Notes: generated by a model not told the origin, from the letters alone. 64,000 nt of DNA from Henricia sp. BOLD:AAB3569 (GCA_037783545.1 JBBELK010000011.1:1054001-1118000); one strand, 5' to 3'. Numbered from the stretch's first letter, positions 10,328 through 22,548 are shown. Program-made: numbers and translations.

Positions 10328-11454
10328 GGGAACATTAGATTGCAATGTGTTTAACCAGTTAACACCGGGATTATTTCAAACATTGCTGTACGTAGGTAGG
10401 CTCTGGTTTATTTTTTAGTTGAAACATGGAGGGCGGAAAACAACTGAACTAATTTTGTGTGGTGAGGTATTGTTGTTGTATGTCAATACACCGTCAATGT
10501 ACACCACAATGTCGCTTTGTTATAAACTTTTTTGGCCATTTCTCTCGGGAATTACTGGAGTGTAGACGTCAAACGCAGTAACAAACGAAATTCTCCTAAA
10601 CGTGATTACTAGTCCTCCGCTACAACGATGGGGAAGTCTTGGCGTGTTTACACGGCGTCCAGCGTCAAGTGGTTAAGTGCTTCCTGAAATTGGTCTCTGA
10701 ACAGAAATGAAACAACTACAACAAACAAGCAAATCATGTACATGTATGTAAATGTGGTCATAAAGTCACATTTTTTAGCTCTATTTTCAGTTAGGATTGA
10801 GCGAGGAATAATCATATTTCAATCCTCTGATATCTTTTTATGGGTTTGTTGTAGATACAGAAAATGAAACATTTCTGTGACACTTTTAGAAACTAAAACT
10901 TCCTGGGCATGGAATGATCACAAAATGCAAGTAAAACCATACTTTGTATTGTAATCACACGCATAGGGATTACCGGTATTTCAGGGTTTTTATTTCGGTT
11001 TTGTTCAGAACGTGATTTCCACGTATTCTAATAAACCACAGAAATAGAAATGTTTATATAAATAATATCGTAAATTCATAAATACCTTAGACAGTTTACG
11101 CATCCCTATTGGCTGAGAGCACGTCATGTGGCCAGTCTTAAATGGGCGATAAAGACCGGCCACTTTTTAACCTGCTCCGCGCCCTATTCAGCACTTACGG
11201 AACATCCACACGCACAGTACACAGAAACTGCACGCGCCCGAAAGCCTGTGCACTGTGACAAGTACCCAGTCGTGTGTGTGCGTGTACAACACGCCTGCAT
11301 TACGCGCAAACATGCGCAATCGAACAAAAACAACTCGACGCACAGCAGTTTGAATGAACACAATGTATGAACGAACAATGCAATTAAAACATGACAAAAC
11401 GACAAGATTATCAAAGAATTTTTTGTGAGTTTTACCGATTTAAACAAAATAAGT
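10328..11454. other. intronic stretch, no gene or clear repeat
   Basis: Ordinary non-coding sequence within intron 1. Open frames at 11128-11447 on both strands come from a CA/GT-rich low-complexity patch at about 11200-11300 and have no domain signature. Confidence 0.45.
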
Positions 11455-11640
11455 ATTTATAAATGGGAATAAAAGTGGGTTTGGCCAGTCTTAAAAAATC
11501 TGTTTAAAACCGGCTAGGGTCCTGGACGGCTCTCGAGAGCCTGTGGCTCGGGCCATTATCACTCGTCCAGGCCCCTGGCTAGTTTTAAACGTATGTTTAA
11601 GACTGGCCAAACCCACTTTTATTCCCCAAATGAAGATAAA
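11455..11640. mobile_element. foldback MITE with TTGGCCAGTCTTAA arms
   Basis: The left arm GGGAATAAAAGTGGGTTTGG then CCAGTCTTAA (from 11465) pairs with the right arm TTAAGACTGGCC then AAACCCACTTTTATTCCCC (to 11627). The inner part is also palindromic (CCGGCTAGGGTCCTGGACGG / CCAGGCCCCTGGCTAGT). Flanks ATTTATAAAT and AAATGAAGATAAAT extend the symmetry. No coding potential. Confidence 0.8.
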
Positions 11641-12196
11641 TAAAGCAATGCTAAATCGGTTTTTGGCTTGAAAGTACAAGTGTACACAATGTAGATGCAA
11701 AAATCTATCCTGATTTTTACCGACAAAATATTTTAAAGTTTGTGCAGTGCATAAAAATGGCCATTTTACACACCTATTTTACCCAGCTGCATTTTCTAGC
11801 TACTTGCTTTTTTCTCGCTGTTCTACAAGCCGAAAATTGTTGCAGCACCATGCTCCGGGGATGTTACGATTAATCATTTATCCCCCCTGCGCGCATTCTG
11901 CAACCTAATTGGCCAAATTAGCCCTAAGTGTGCTCAATGCGTGCGCATCAATTAGATTGCGTGCTCGGCTTTACTTCGCCGATTGCTACCGGGGGTTTAT
12001 TTTGCACGCACCACCCTTTGGAAGATGTTCCATGTAGAATTTTCCCCCCCTAAACTGTTTTCTTTAACTCCTGGTATGATGTGTACATTTTCTTCCGGTC
12101 AATTTAATTCGTAGGAGTGGGGTGGAAATATACATTTTTGCATGTGATTTCATAATTAGGGAATGATATTCGAACCCCATACAGTATTATCTTTCA

Positions 12197-12625
12197 TTTT
12201 AAAAGCACGTTGTATCATTTTAATAACTGAAAATCTTTAGAGTTAACAAGAAAAACATTACACAGAATGCTGTCAGCAGTAGTATAAACAAACGTATAAA
12301 CAAACGTATTAAACAAACACCACATAAATTCTTTTATGTCCAAAATGGTAGGAAATTAACAACTGAAGGTTGTTTTAAAAAATTAGTGAACGCACCCATT
12401 TTTAAGCGTTCACAAAAATTAAAGATTTTTCGAAAGACTGCTGCATTAGTAACTGAAATTTCTGCAGGCTAGTTTACCAACCTTCTTGAGACACAAGCTG
12501 CCGTTCCAAGAATCTGTAAAAAGTCATATCTGCAAGTGATCAAAACATCTATTAAGAAAGACTGTCGTATGCATGAAGCTGAAGTTTATGATTTAGAAAT
12601 TAAAGTTTTGTCAATGGCCTTTAAA
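12197..12625. mobile_element. TTTAAAGG-type MITE family D, copy 2
   Basis: Starts TTTTAAAAGCACGTTGTATC and ends AATGGCCTTTAAA. Shares AGTTAACAAGAAAAACAT, AACACCACATAAATTC, CCAAAATGGT, TTAACAACTGAAGGTTGTTT, CAGGCTAGTTTACCAACCTT and AATCTGTAAAAAGT with copies at 7747-8075 and 45794-46166. Confidence 0.65.
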
Positions 12626-12680
12626 CATTCCACATCTCAAAGTTACATGTAAAACTTAGGAGAAAAGGCTCAGGTTTCTA

Positions 12681-12830
12681 GTTGAGCAAAGGACCAGGCC
12701 ATTTAGCCCTCGTCAACTGCACTTTCGTAGCCCAAACTTTCCGCAAAGATTCGTCTTTTGGGAACCTGTGGAGGCTCACCTTGTCTTTGGTAGTGTTATT
12801 ACACCCCGCTACAACACATCTTGTCGGCAT
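12681..12830 (-). pseudogene. THAP zinc-finger N-terminal half, truncated
   Basis: On the minus strand from 12830, the frame begins MPTRCVVAGCNNTTKDKVSL, followed by HRFPKDESLRKVWATKVQLT and RAKWPGP. This is the first half of a THAP domain, a C2CH zinc-finger DNA-binding fold: the two N-terminal cysteines (C-x4-C), the HRFP motif and the first tryptophan (KVW) are all present. The second half, with the remaining Cys/His ligands and the AVPTIF-type box, is missing. After KWPGP the frame reads LLN and a stop. A donor-like GT exists at GG|GTCCTT-type sequence but is poor, so this is either a first coding exon with a weak donor or a remnant of a gene or transposon-derived copy. Many invertebrate THAP genes derive from P-element-like transposons. 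It lies antisense inside intron 1. Confidence 0.7.
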
Positions 12831-12975
12831 AACTTTTTTAAATCGTGCAATATTTGGCAAAATTAACGCCAAAATCGAACCTCTCATGCAACGCAAACAC
12901 GTGTACACAAATAAGCGTGGGGACAAAGCGTTCTTTAGCCGACGTCACATGGTCACGTGACGCATTACATCATTC
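12831..12975 (-). promoter_or_regulatory. candidate promoter of the THAP exon
   Basis: Immediately upstream of the THAP start (to the right on the + strand) are GACGTCAC at 12941-12948, a CRE-like site, and the palindromic E-box TCACGTGA at 12953-12960. No TATA box is evident. Clustered CRE and E-box sites with a start codon about 110 bp downstream suggest the truncated THAP exon may still be, or once was, a real first exon. Confidence 0.35.
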
Positions 12976-13138
12976 TTTCTCGTTTTTATTCGAAGAAAGT
13001 GGGGTGCTCAGAAATGTACTAGAAAATAGCCAAAATAACTCACGCAAAGACTCAAACACAAAATAAATGACTACTTTCGTGTGGTATACTATCCAACTCA
13101 TTTATTAAGACCAACTTCCATCTCAATTACTGGAAACC

Positions 13139-13623
13139 TTTAAAGGTTAGAATACATGATTGGTATCTTGAAAGTCAGAAAATCTTCACAGATTTACATA
13201 TAACTTACACAATATAAACATACTGGTAATGACAGTAGAAAACTTCCCCATGTCTGAAGTGCTATAGTCTTTGAGAAATTAGTAAAACAATGAATTGTCG
13301 TCACATGAGACGAACATTATTTTTAAACGATGTCGATCACTTTGCCCTAAAACCACTTCGCCCTGTACCACTTTGCCCAAACGTCACTTCACCCAAAAAC
13401 CAATTTATGCGCAGGCCGTGGTTTAGGGCGAAGTGGTTCAGGGCGAAGTGACTGTAAAGCTTTGGGAGAATAACGACACCGTTTTTGACTGTTTTCTCAA
13501 AAGTTAGACCAAGTATGGAGCTAACTTTTACTCTGGTTTTTTTTATCATGCATATCTTCAATCACACAGTGAGATGAAACTATTGTTTATCAATCACAAC
13601 ATGTAGACTACCAGTACCTTTAA
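13139..13623. mobile_element. MITE family E (GGCGAAGTGG-rich), copy 1
   Basis: Starts TTTAAAGGTTAGAATACATG then ATTGGTATC, and ends TACCAGTACCTTTAA. The interior holds a dense block of CACTTCGCCC / GGGCGAAGTGG units in both orientations (about 13330-13460), then a stretch shared with other copies (GACTGTTTTCTCAAAAGTTA, ATCATGCATATCTTCAATCA). Further copies at 39156-39630, 61756-62222 and 63102-63465. Confidence 0.8.
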
Positions 13624-15599
13624 TCATACACTGTAGCAATACATGATTTGCTATTCTTATGGAAATTCATCTGTTGAGTTTAACAAGAAATTAGAGAGTT
13701 GGCTTAGCTATTAAGCCACCATTTACCATTGTGAAATTCTAAACTTCTAATCTTTCGGACACCTTGTTTTGGAACAAAAATTTCTCAGAATATGTTTTGC
13801 AAGGATAACTTGAGACGTGCTTGAGACCCTGCCTTAGTACTCGAGAAGCTGTCTTAGCATGACAAAACAAGTGGTTGATGCAGACGGTGCAAATTGGACA
13901 GAATTGGACGGCCGTCCTCGTCGAAGTTTTGATAACAGAGTGCTTTCTGTTTGGTCAAAACCTTAACATTTTCCGCAGAAGCCATTATAGAGTTGACGCG
14001 TTTAAAAGCTTTTCATGTAATTGCAGCACTCTGAAAATAGAACACCGGGTAAAAATAACATCATACTAGGAACGTAACGTCGCAGATGGGCCGTGGGAGG
14101 AATAATCAAAGTCGCTCAACAATTTAGCAATTTTTTTGTAATTATATCCTTCATTTTGAAAATTGGAAGGAGGGAAGAAAAAGTAACATCATTCCCTTGC
14201 CCGGCGAATGTTTGCTGATAAAAGGTTATCAAGGCGCAGACATTTCCGGTGATAGCAATTCTCCAGCAAAGCTGCTGTTTCTCTAATCTAATGGAGGTGT
14301 GCTGCGTTTGTTTTTGGCGTGGATGCAGCGGTAATAGTGCACCCTTTTGTACACAATTTGTGCACTTTGCCAGAGGTGTTGGGTTTAAAGACATCGCTTA
14401 AAGTCGCTGGAGAAATTTGGACTCCAGAGACATGTAGCAAATTGAAGAGTAACACTGAGTGGGGAGGTTGGGGAGTGGAAATTCCCGTCTGTCTACACAT
14501 CCGTAAAATAACAAATTCTACATGTGTACCTCAGTTTCAGGTGGAGCAAGGAAAACTTTTAGTCAGTCTTTTGATACATGTATTCTTGACTGAACTGTTG
14601 TGATTTTTAGGGGTGGGGTGGGGGAGTTTGTGGTCAACTCGTTTTGTTAGAATCTGTGAAACTGTCTGTACCAATTGAGGTCTGGAATTGAGGTCAGACC
14701 TCAATTCTTTTCACCAAATTTTCAAAATAACTACCTAAATTGTCTTTAGATCATTTAAGAGGAGGCATACATGTACATGCTATTTTCCCACCTGAAGTTC
14801 CGCTAAAACTCTGCAGATTTTTTTTTTTATTTCTGGTGGTATTTGACAGGTTACATGTATCAGCAAACTTCCAACGATTTGAAAAAAACAGAATCAAAAT
14901 TTGAAAGTTTCTTTTTCTAATTAATATAAATTCACAACAAAATATTCACAGAACAGCTTCGTTATGCATGACTGCATAAACCTTATGCGTGCTGAAAATT
15001 CCCTCGCTCAAATGGTTTAGAATTATTTTTCAATCAAAACATGGACAAACTGTTTGCGTTTCTTTCGTTGCTGAGTGTATTAACTTCCTGGCGGCAGTAA
15101 ATATATAGCAGGACCTTTTAAGCTCAATTGCATTGCGCTTTTTTTAAAACCAAGCCAATCAATAAAATCAATCTTCAGAGCGGTAGCGCAAAAAAAGCTC
15201 GTTGAAAACAAAAATTTGTGGCGAAATTACTTGAGCCTGCGTCGCCGATGTATATATAAATCGTCGGCCAGCGGATAATTGCTTTGGCCAAACAGTTCAC
15301 CTTATTGGGTTTGCATATTGCCGACATTTTGCCCCTGTTTGAACTCGATTTACGTTTGAATGGTTACTGTAGACTGTTTTACCAAGATTCTGACTAGATA
15401 TTTCTGTTGATCTTGCACACTCAATGCTTTCCAAACTGTTTTTCAGTTGATTGCTGAAATGCTGATTTGAAAGTTGAAAGCGGATGAGCTGTTGCGTAAA
15501 CAAAGCTTTACGCAACATATGAAACGGTAAAAGTTTCATAAATTGATTATTGACACTTGAATAACATTGAACGTGCACAGTTCAAACAATGGTGAACAT
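13624..15599. other. intronic stretch with one TATA-like site
   Basis: Non-coding. Contains a good TATA-like GTATATATAAATC at about 15248-15261, with CCAAT-like GCCAATCAATAAA about 90 bp upstream (near 15155), but no exon with a start codon and usable donor could be tied to it. Confidence 0.35.
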
Positions 15600-15828
15600 G
15601 GGCCAATTTCATAAAGCTGTTTAGCAGAAATATTTGCTTAATCCGAATTTTATTTACTTCATAAAAATGGGTTAGCAGTCAAAATCTAATGTGATGTGTA
15701 TTGTAATCGACTGGTGTTCTGCTATTCTTGCTAAAAAAACAATTTGACAAAAAATGTATTTTTATAAAGCAAACAAAATTTGGATATAAGCAAATTTTTC
15801 TGCTAAACAGCTTTATGAAATTGGCCCC
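15600..15828. mobile_element. GGGGCCAATTTCA MITE family F, copy 1
   Basis: A 229-bp element. The left end GGGCCAATTTCATAAAGCTG then TTTAGCAGAAATATTTGC matches the reverse complement of the right end (GCAAATTTTTCTGCTAAACA then GCTTTATGAAATTGGCCCC). A second copy in the opposite orientation is at 62430-62652; the interior words GTCAAAATCTAATGTGATGT and GAATAGCAGAAC-type sequence are shared as complements. Confidence 0.88.
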
Positions 15829-16609
15829 AGTTTTAAGTGGCAAAAATAATGAAAATACCTTATATAGCAGATATAAAATGCTTTTTGGAGGATACAGAAA
15901 TCCTGTGATAAATGCCATATTCAAATTCACTCTTTTCAGATGCCAGTTGTCCATTTGTAACATCTTAGCCATGACAGGCCATTTTATCTCTCGCTTTCAA
16001 TTAGAAATTTACATTTCATCAGTTCTAGTTGATCAGCATTGCGGCGCCGTGTGCAGCGGCTCTCGACGCTACAATCTGATGAGATCCTGACACCAGTATT
16101 GACCAGTTCTGAACATGGCGCTTCGGTTTCCTTTCCGATGCCAGCGTCGTTTGATCTTACAACCTCGCTACGTTTTAAAAACCGCACCACATGAATCTCA
16201 TCCCATTTCAATTTTGAAACCGTGCCAAATTGTCTTCTCTGGATTGACTTCTGACGAACATTAGCGCCTTCCTTTTTCAGGGTAATGGCAGGATTTCATC
16301 TTGTCGTCGTTGACTTTTGTCACCCACGTGAGACACTGAGTCTGAGCTGCTCAGACAGCGCGACGGTCAAGCCCCTCAGAGAATTTACCTGTTTTAAGAC
16401 AAACACATGTATGCAGTTTGCCACTGAAAAATTCCAGCAGAAAATTGTAGATTTGTTATTTTGCAGCTTTCGTATTCAACGTGGATAAGGAATTTGGGAA
16501 AAACTGAAAACTTGCATTGTTTTGTTTAAATTAGTACTTTTCCCCTCGACTTCAGGTGCAACTAATAGTAAATGTTTTAATGCTCATATGAAAACTAGAA
16601 CTTATTATA

Positions 16610-17022
16610 AAGGCCTGTCCGCATTGGACTTTTTTTGGGAAAACTTACCGAGACGATGGGTACTTTTCCCATTTTAAGTCCAATGAGGACAGCCTAGGAC
16701 GTTTTCCTCTCAGTAACTTTTCCTGAGTCCAGCGGTTACTTTTCCTGGCCAACTTCTGCCCAGGAAAATTGACCAAAGAACTTTTCCCAAGACGAAAAGT
16801 CCGATGCGGACACAACGAGTCGGTATAAAAGTGCTCTGGAAGCGTACGTGTACGTCTGGACCGCGAAGGTCAAACTGGAAGGGACACTGCGCATGCTCTC
16901 CCACGGCCTTGGTAAAATTGTCAAAAAGTCCAAATGCGGACAGCAGTACAATTTCGCCATTTTTCATTTTACCATCGTCTCGGTAAAACATTTCAAAAAA
17001 CAAGTCCAATGCGGACACAGCT
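16610..17022. mobile_element. MITE family G (TGTCCGCATTGGAC), copy 1
   Basis: Flanked by TA. Starts AAGGCCTGTCCGCATTGGAC and ends GTCCAATGCGGACACAGCT. The words TACCGAGACGATGG and CATCGTCTCGGTA sit inside the two ends, and further inverted copies of the GTCCGCATTGGACTT word occur internally, so the element is a multi-hairpin. Copies at 38299-38702 (opposite orientation) and 41736-42055. Confidence 0.88.
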
Positions 17023-20000
17023 TAAGTTATAAACATGATGTATGTGAGTACAACATTATTGGGAATTATATTCAAATGGCATTCATAGTTTTCATGGGTG
17101 TATTTACAATAAAAATATGATTCGTGGGTCTTTTGTTTTTGCAGAATTATGATAAATGTTGCAGAATGTTTGTTTGCCTACGCATTTTGTGTCAGACGTC
17201 TTACCACAAGAAAATATTTGATGTAAAAGAGTGGACACTTGTGTAAATGTATTTTTACCCTTTCTATAGTACTTTTGGCCAAAAGCCTTACAATAACATC
17301 TTGGTGGAACATTTAAGGAAATGATATTTAAGAAAAAGTTATATTTGTGCAAAAATATTGACTTTTGTAGTTGGCGTGTTCAAAGTTAAAGTCAAAAACA
17401 AGTCCTTTTTTTCGCCCTCAACTTTTGTGTCTTTTTTTAGTAATACTTAAACCTGCCCGGGTTATAAAAACACAGAGTAGCTAAAAGTTAAAATAAGATG
17501 TATAGTTTCAGCTATTTACAGCGGAGTTTGCTTGAAATTGAAGAAGTGAAAGAAAGAATGGTTCTTGTTTATAGAAGGATCTGTTGAGCTTCTATTCCCA
17601 GTTGGCCGTTCGGTTCTTTAATGGCTCTCGGCAAAATCTGACCGTAACAAGAGACGCAGGGGCTGAATATTACCGTTATATTTCTGACAAATATTTTTTC
17701 ATCAATCACTTAGATTTGTTAACGATGCAGGAACAGTATAAAGCCTGAAAACGAGGCTTTTTTTTCCCTCCGACGGTTGTTGTGTCGTTAGTGAATAGAA
17801 GTTTATTCATCACGGGAAGATGATGGGGACAAACGGGAAATATATCCTTAGGCATTTAACGTCATTGTTAATTTCCCCATTGATCTGGGGGTTTCTATCC
17901 CCTCCGTCGATACGACTCGGTCGGCCCTCTGGGAAATCAAAGTATCCGCGAGGTTAGTTTCTTCCCCACTAGTCGTGAATATGCAGACATTTGGCGATTA
18001 TTTGACTGTATGTGTTCGGGGGTAGTTTGAATGTAGACGCATATCCGTTGCCGATTTTTTTTCCCCTCTCTTTTCTTTCTACCTTAGTTTTTACCTGCGT
18101 CCATCTCCTTCATTGGTTTTTTATTACTTGAGAAGTGCCTCCCGGTGATTTCAGGCAGAGTAAATAATAGAAGTTGCCTGTGAACGTTGGCTATTCATAG
18201 GAACGGGGGAGGTTTAGACGTGGCTGCGTTGTCACCAAATGCACTCTAAATTGGATTTCGCTTGTTAGAATTTTTTCTTTTTTGTTTAAAGTTTTACTGT
18301 AATAGGAGTGAACTTTTCATCGAGAAGGGTTTGTACTTCAATAATCAATGCCAATTTGTCGTGTGACAAACAAGGGGTTGATGAGGTGCCAAATAGTTAA
18401 TGCAATACTATACGATGTAAATACATTGGTGTGTTACAATGGTGTGTTACAATGTTACTTACGTTGTTGAATACAACTTTTATCTCAAACAAAATACCAA
18501 GATGGAGAAAAGATTATTTGCCAAAAGTTTCACCTGCCTAGAGTAAAAGGTGGACATGAATTTTGATTTTTGAGGGGGCAGTTTGAGGCCTGTTAATTTG
18601 AGGGTTCAGGCGCATGGGGGTACGAGGGTCCGGACATGTACATGTACAAATGTAGACCCTTTCCAACCATTCACCATAAAACAGTAGGAATGCACATCTC
18701 CCCTGGTAGGTTATAAAGTTCTGCCCCTCAACAACAGGTGAACCTCTACCAGTTTTGGGGTGGACCCGGGAGTGCGTATGCACACACCAAAGTAGTCTTG
18801 TACCCACTGTGGACGTCCCATTGTTCCTCTTTTGTTTAGACTTAGTATTTTTGGCGACTGCTCTAATTTGTTTTGTACAGTACATTATTCGATGATTCCA
18901 AATCGTGGACACTATTGTTCCTATTGTTAAACGTCCCCCATTTGAATACAAAAACCCATGCATCCACACCCACCTTCCTACATTTACCTGCGGCCCTGTA
19001 CTGTACATACTTGACTCTACTGTTGTAAACAGTTCCTTGCCGCAAACAATGTCGAGGTGTCATCAAGATAATTTAAATTGCTAATGTTCATTTCTGTCTT
19101 GGGGCCATTGCTGGTTAAAAAGCAATCAAATGTGCCCATATTCAGTCAAAATAAATTATAAATGAGTATGAAATATACACTGCCTTTCTTGGTGTTACTG
19201 AAGGCATGAGTTGATGTTGTATGACAGCTACGGTAACCAACAAGAGTAATTAGATTTTTACACAGAATGGCTAAAAAATAATTGTGATAAATTCATCTAG
19301 TGGCTACATGTATCTACCGTATGCACTTTAGTTTCCTGAGTAAACATACATGTAGTAGCAGAATTCCTGGTCAATGCATTAAATTGATCGTCTGGTCGTT
19401 TGCCTTGCGTCACTTGCCAAGTTTCCCCTCCATTTGAGGCTCGGCTTTGGCGCAATTTAAAACAAGAAATCGCTTCATTGCAAACTTGTCATCGGGTTGA
19501 AGGCGAATTTATCACTGGCCGATACGCCGCAGTCGTCCAATTGTCTGACGGAGAGTAACGGCCGAAGCAACAACCGATGAGACTAGCGACCCGTGATCTC
19601 ACGTCCTCATCTTGATACGGCGACAAGAAACAACGAACGGACGAGAGAGAGAGAGAAAAAAAATTACAGAGATTGTGCCGTAAACAGCCAGAGCTGGCCA
19701 CATGCAACTTTGGCCCCTGTAGTTGTCAGTCTGTCATGCAATGTGCCTAACTAAACTTCTGACGTGCTGCGGGTTTTCACCGTTGATCACTACTCGGTCA
19801 TTCAAGCGCGGTTTTCTCCCGCGGATCCAAATCCCTTTGAGATGGTCGATGACAGACGCTGAAAGAAGAAACAGAGTCTGTGGCAGCTTAGTTTCTCACA
19901 CGATAAACTGCTAACGGAAGGCTTGTTTAAATGTTACTGTCGGCAATTACGAGATTGGGGTCAGTGTCATTTACTGATTACTTGTGGAAGATCATGTTGA

Positions 20001-20984
20001 AACAGATTCTTGGGGAGTGGGGGGAGGGGGGACTGTAGGAAAAGGGGGCGATTGGAAGGGGGGTGGAGGGCAGTGCGCAGGGGTATTTAGGTTGCGGTAA
20101 ACATTTTGAGATATGGATACACATGTATATGCAGTTAAGATTTTCATCATTGCTGCAAACATGCATTTTACAGACACATTGTTGTCAGAGCTTGGCATAT
20201 AAGATTTTAAACAATGCAAAATCTTTTGATATTATTGAATATTTTCTCTGAATATCAAACAGGCTTTAATACAAAAAGGCTTTTCAGGGGGAATTTAATA
20301 AAGTGTCACTTCTTTATTAAAACAGTAGGCAAATCTCAAAGACTTGAGAGAAAAAATAAAATATTTGAAAGGATCTGGTAGTGATCCCTATTAAATAACA
20401 GAATGTGACATCTGGCAGGTACTCCGGGCAGAGTGCATTAACTTAATACACACAGAGAAAACGTCATTACATGTATATACAGGTGGTAAAAATAGATGCT
20501 TTGAATCACAAATAAATTGAAAATCCGCATTGAAATTTGAAAACGACAGTTGAATCCCGAGGATTTATCTTTGAGTATAGTGTATGGTAATTTGAAGTGA
20601 TCTGATATGAAGCATGTATATACACCGCCGAGTGCTAGTCAATTTTGTAACGAGATTGGAGATCTATTCTAAGGAGCAAAACCACTTCAAATTAACGGGG
20701 CAAATTTAGGATTATCACACACAGATTGATACCGACACCTAACCTAGGGACCTAAATCAACCACGCTTCATCACACCAGTCCTTCATGAATTATGCATTA
20801 TGTTCCATGTCTTGACTGCTCGTTGAATATTCATGAGGGAGTTTGTTTTGTCTCGGCCGTTGACCTCTCATGACGTGATAGAGAAAGGCTCGGAAATGTC
20901 GGAATCCTGGCGGTACTCTCTTTGCTTCATAATACCTGAACAAGCTTGTTAGGATCAGTCCTTAATATGCCTTCTGGCTAGCGG
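17023..20984. other. intronic stretch, mostly unexplained
   Basis: No exon recognised. Includes one dispersed repeat (18795-18935), a G-rich patch at 20011-20085 and scattered TACATGTA. The 156-residue minus-strand frame at 18538-19008 crosses the dispersed repeat and has no domain. Confidence 0.45.
18795..18935 (-). repeat. dispersed repeat H, copy 1
   Basis: On the minus strand this reads TTTAACAATAGGAACAATAG, then CGATTTGGAATC and TGTACAAAACAAATTAGAGC, then AGTCGCCAAA. The same order of words occurs on the + strand at 56316-56440. The two copies share no obvious terminal repeats; the family is not recognised. Confidence 0.6.
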
Positions 20985-21095
20985 CCGGCCAATGAGTGCC
21001 AAATCGTACCTCAAAATAATATAAAGTCCGAGAGCGCGCAACAAGACTGCATAGTCAATGCAATGCTCAAGTGTCATCTGTTGTCTGGACGACAG
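20980..21095 (+). promoter_or_regulatory. candidate intronic promoter with short start exon
   Basis: CCAAT at 20989-20993 lies 27 bp upstream of TATAAAG (21020-21026). ATGs follow at 21058 and 21063. From 21063 an 11-codon frame (MLKCHLLSGRQ) runs to CAG|GTCAGG at 21095/21096 and would end in phase 0, the phase needed to enter the exon at 39067. The donor is weak and the exon tiny, so this is only a candidate alternative start. Confidence 0.2.
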
Positions 21096-21384
21096 GTCAG
21101 GTCAGCGGGGGAAAAAGAACGGCCTTAAACTGGACTGTTCTGATGAGTCTGTGACATTATCATTTCTTGGACTCGAGAGATTCGCAGTTCATGCTACTGA
21201 CAACCCTTTGGGATTGGTCAGGTCGCCAGGGAGATAGAAACATGTCTAGACATGATATAGTAAGTAGCCAGGGCAGTCAGGGGAAACAGTTGAATACTGC
21301 TTCGTATATTTAAGAAAAAACACAAATGTTCTTCGAGCATCCTTGTGAAATATCTGAAAAATTTAATACCATTCTCATGTATCC

Positions 21385-21630
21385 AAACTTAGGATGAGAG
21401 AAAAATTGTAAGGACCTTATCGGGATTCGAACCTGAGACCTCTTACTTACTAGGCAGATGCTCTACCAGCTGAGCTATAAGGCACAGTTGGTATACTCCC
21501 TCAGGTTTTCCCTATGCTGGACTCAGTTTTTCTCTCGGTGTTGCATGGTGGCGCAACTGGGCAAAGTAACAAACACAACATCTGGTATGGTGCCTGATCA
21601 CCATTGAAATCATACATGTACTCAATAAAT
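21385..21630 (-). repeat. tRNA-derived SINE family A, minus-strand copy
   Basis: Reverse complement reads CTTATAGCTCAGCTGGTAGA (A box), a B box with GGTTCGAATCCCGATAAGG, then a body containing GATGTTGTGTTTGTTACTTTG and CACCATGCAACACC. Other copies: 22428-22548, 29430-29520, 29745-29890, 50488-50735, 51367-51475 and 57541-57700. The TAGCTCAG...GGTTCGAATCCC pair is the Pol III internal promoter typical of tRNA-derived SINEs. Not a functional tRNA gene: the anticodon and acceptor stems do not fold. Confidence 0.8.
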
Positions 21631-22217
21631 ACATACTCAATAAATACTATGAATGACATTATTATAAATCTTTAAGGAACAGATTTCCGGTTATTGTCGC
21701 AAACAATTGACTTGGCCTGCGCAACCTTGGGCTCACCTCTCCAGAGTTGGTCACATATCTTGATATAAAGTTAAATCCTCAAGAGAATTACCTCAAATTA
21801 AGCAACACAGGTAATTGTGTTGCTATATAATGAGCATAGAATCTCGCCTAATTGACAGAATTTTGAGTCCAGGTTTGACTAATCAAAATGTTGCTGTACA
21901 TGTACCGGTAGTAGGAACATGTTAAATTGAGCAGAATCATCGAATAATAATTTTCACAAACATTTTGCTAGCTCGTTTGCCTGTTATTTACACAACTATA
22001 TTTCTGTTAAATATCTGGTTAGTAATCATGCCCTTGGAAATGGATACCGCTGTTTCAATTCCAGAAACGGCTGTAAAATATTATGTTGCAAAAAGGTTAT
22101 AAAAATGATGGTACGCTGCTCTCTTCAGAAGTACATCTGTCATGCATGTACAGCTGGAGTTAATGAACTGATCAAGCGGGGATGGTTCCGCATGAAAAGT
22201 GGAACATCAGGGTACCC

Positions 22218-22264
22218 TGGGGGTGAGGGGGGAGGGGAGGGGGGAGGGGGGGGGGGGGGGGGGG
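22218..22264. repeat. poly-G / GGGGA tract
   Basis: G-rich tract with 19 consecutive G at 22246-22264, preceded by repeated GGGGA. Quadruplex-prone and likely length-variable. Confidence 0.9.
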
Positions 22265-22427
22265 TTGAGGTAGCAGAGGGAGGGTGACACATGTATCCAC
22301 TTGTCAAAAGTGCAACATTACATGTACCTAGCGCATCACATGTACAATGTAGAACAATCAATCAACAGTGTCTCTTTAAAGGTATTATATTGGGAATTTT
22401 TTTGTATTTTTTGGAACCCAACATCTG

Positions 22428-22548
22428 GTATATGGTGCCTATTCAACATTGAAATGAAACAACCAAACGTGGGATGGGAGAAAAATCATAAGGGCCTTAG
22501 CAGGATTTGAGCCCCGATAAGGCTCTTATGATTTTTCTCTCATCCCAA
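22428..22548. repeat. two SINE A tails in inverted arrangement
   Basis: A minus-strand tail fragment (ACATCTGGTATATGGTGCCT ... GGAGAAAAATCATAAGGGCC) abuts a plus-strand fragment (CCCCGATAAGGCTCTTATGA then TTTTTCTCTCATCCCAA). The join forms a hairpin around ATAAGGGCCTTAGC / GATAAGGCTCTTAT. Confidence 0.65.

Noticed and set aside
18538..19008. 156-residue minus-strand open frame
   Set aside because: Overlaps dispersed repeat H, whose other copy (56316) is not open in the same way; no domain.
21418..21485. tRNA gene on the minus strand
   Set aside because: A and B boxes are present but stems do not fold as a tRNA and a SINE body follows; called SINE A instead.
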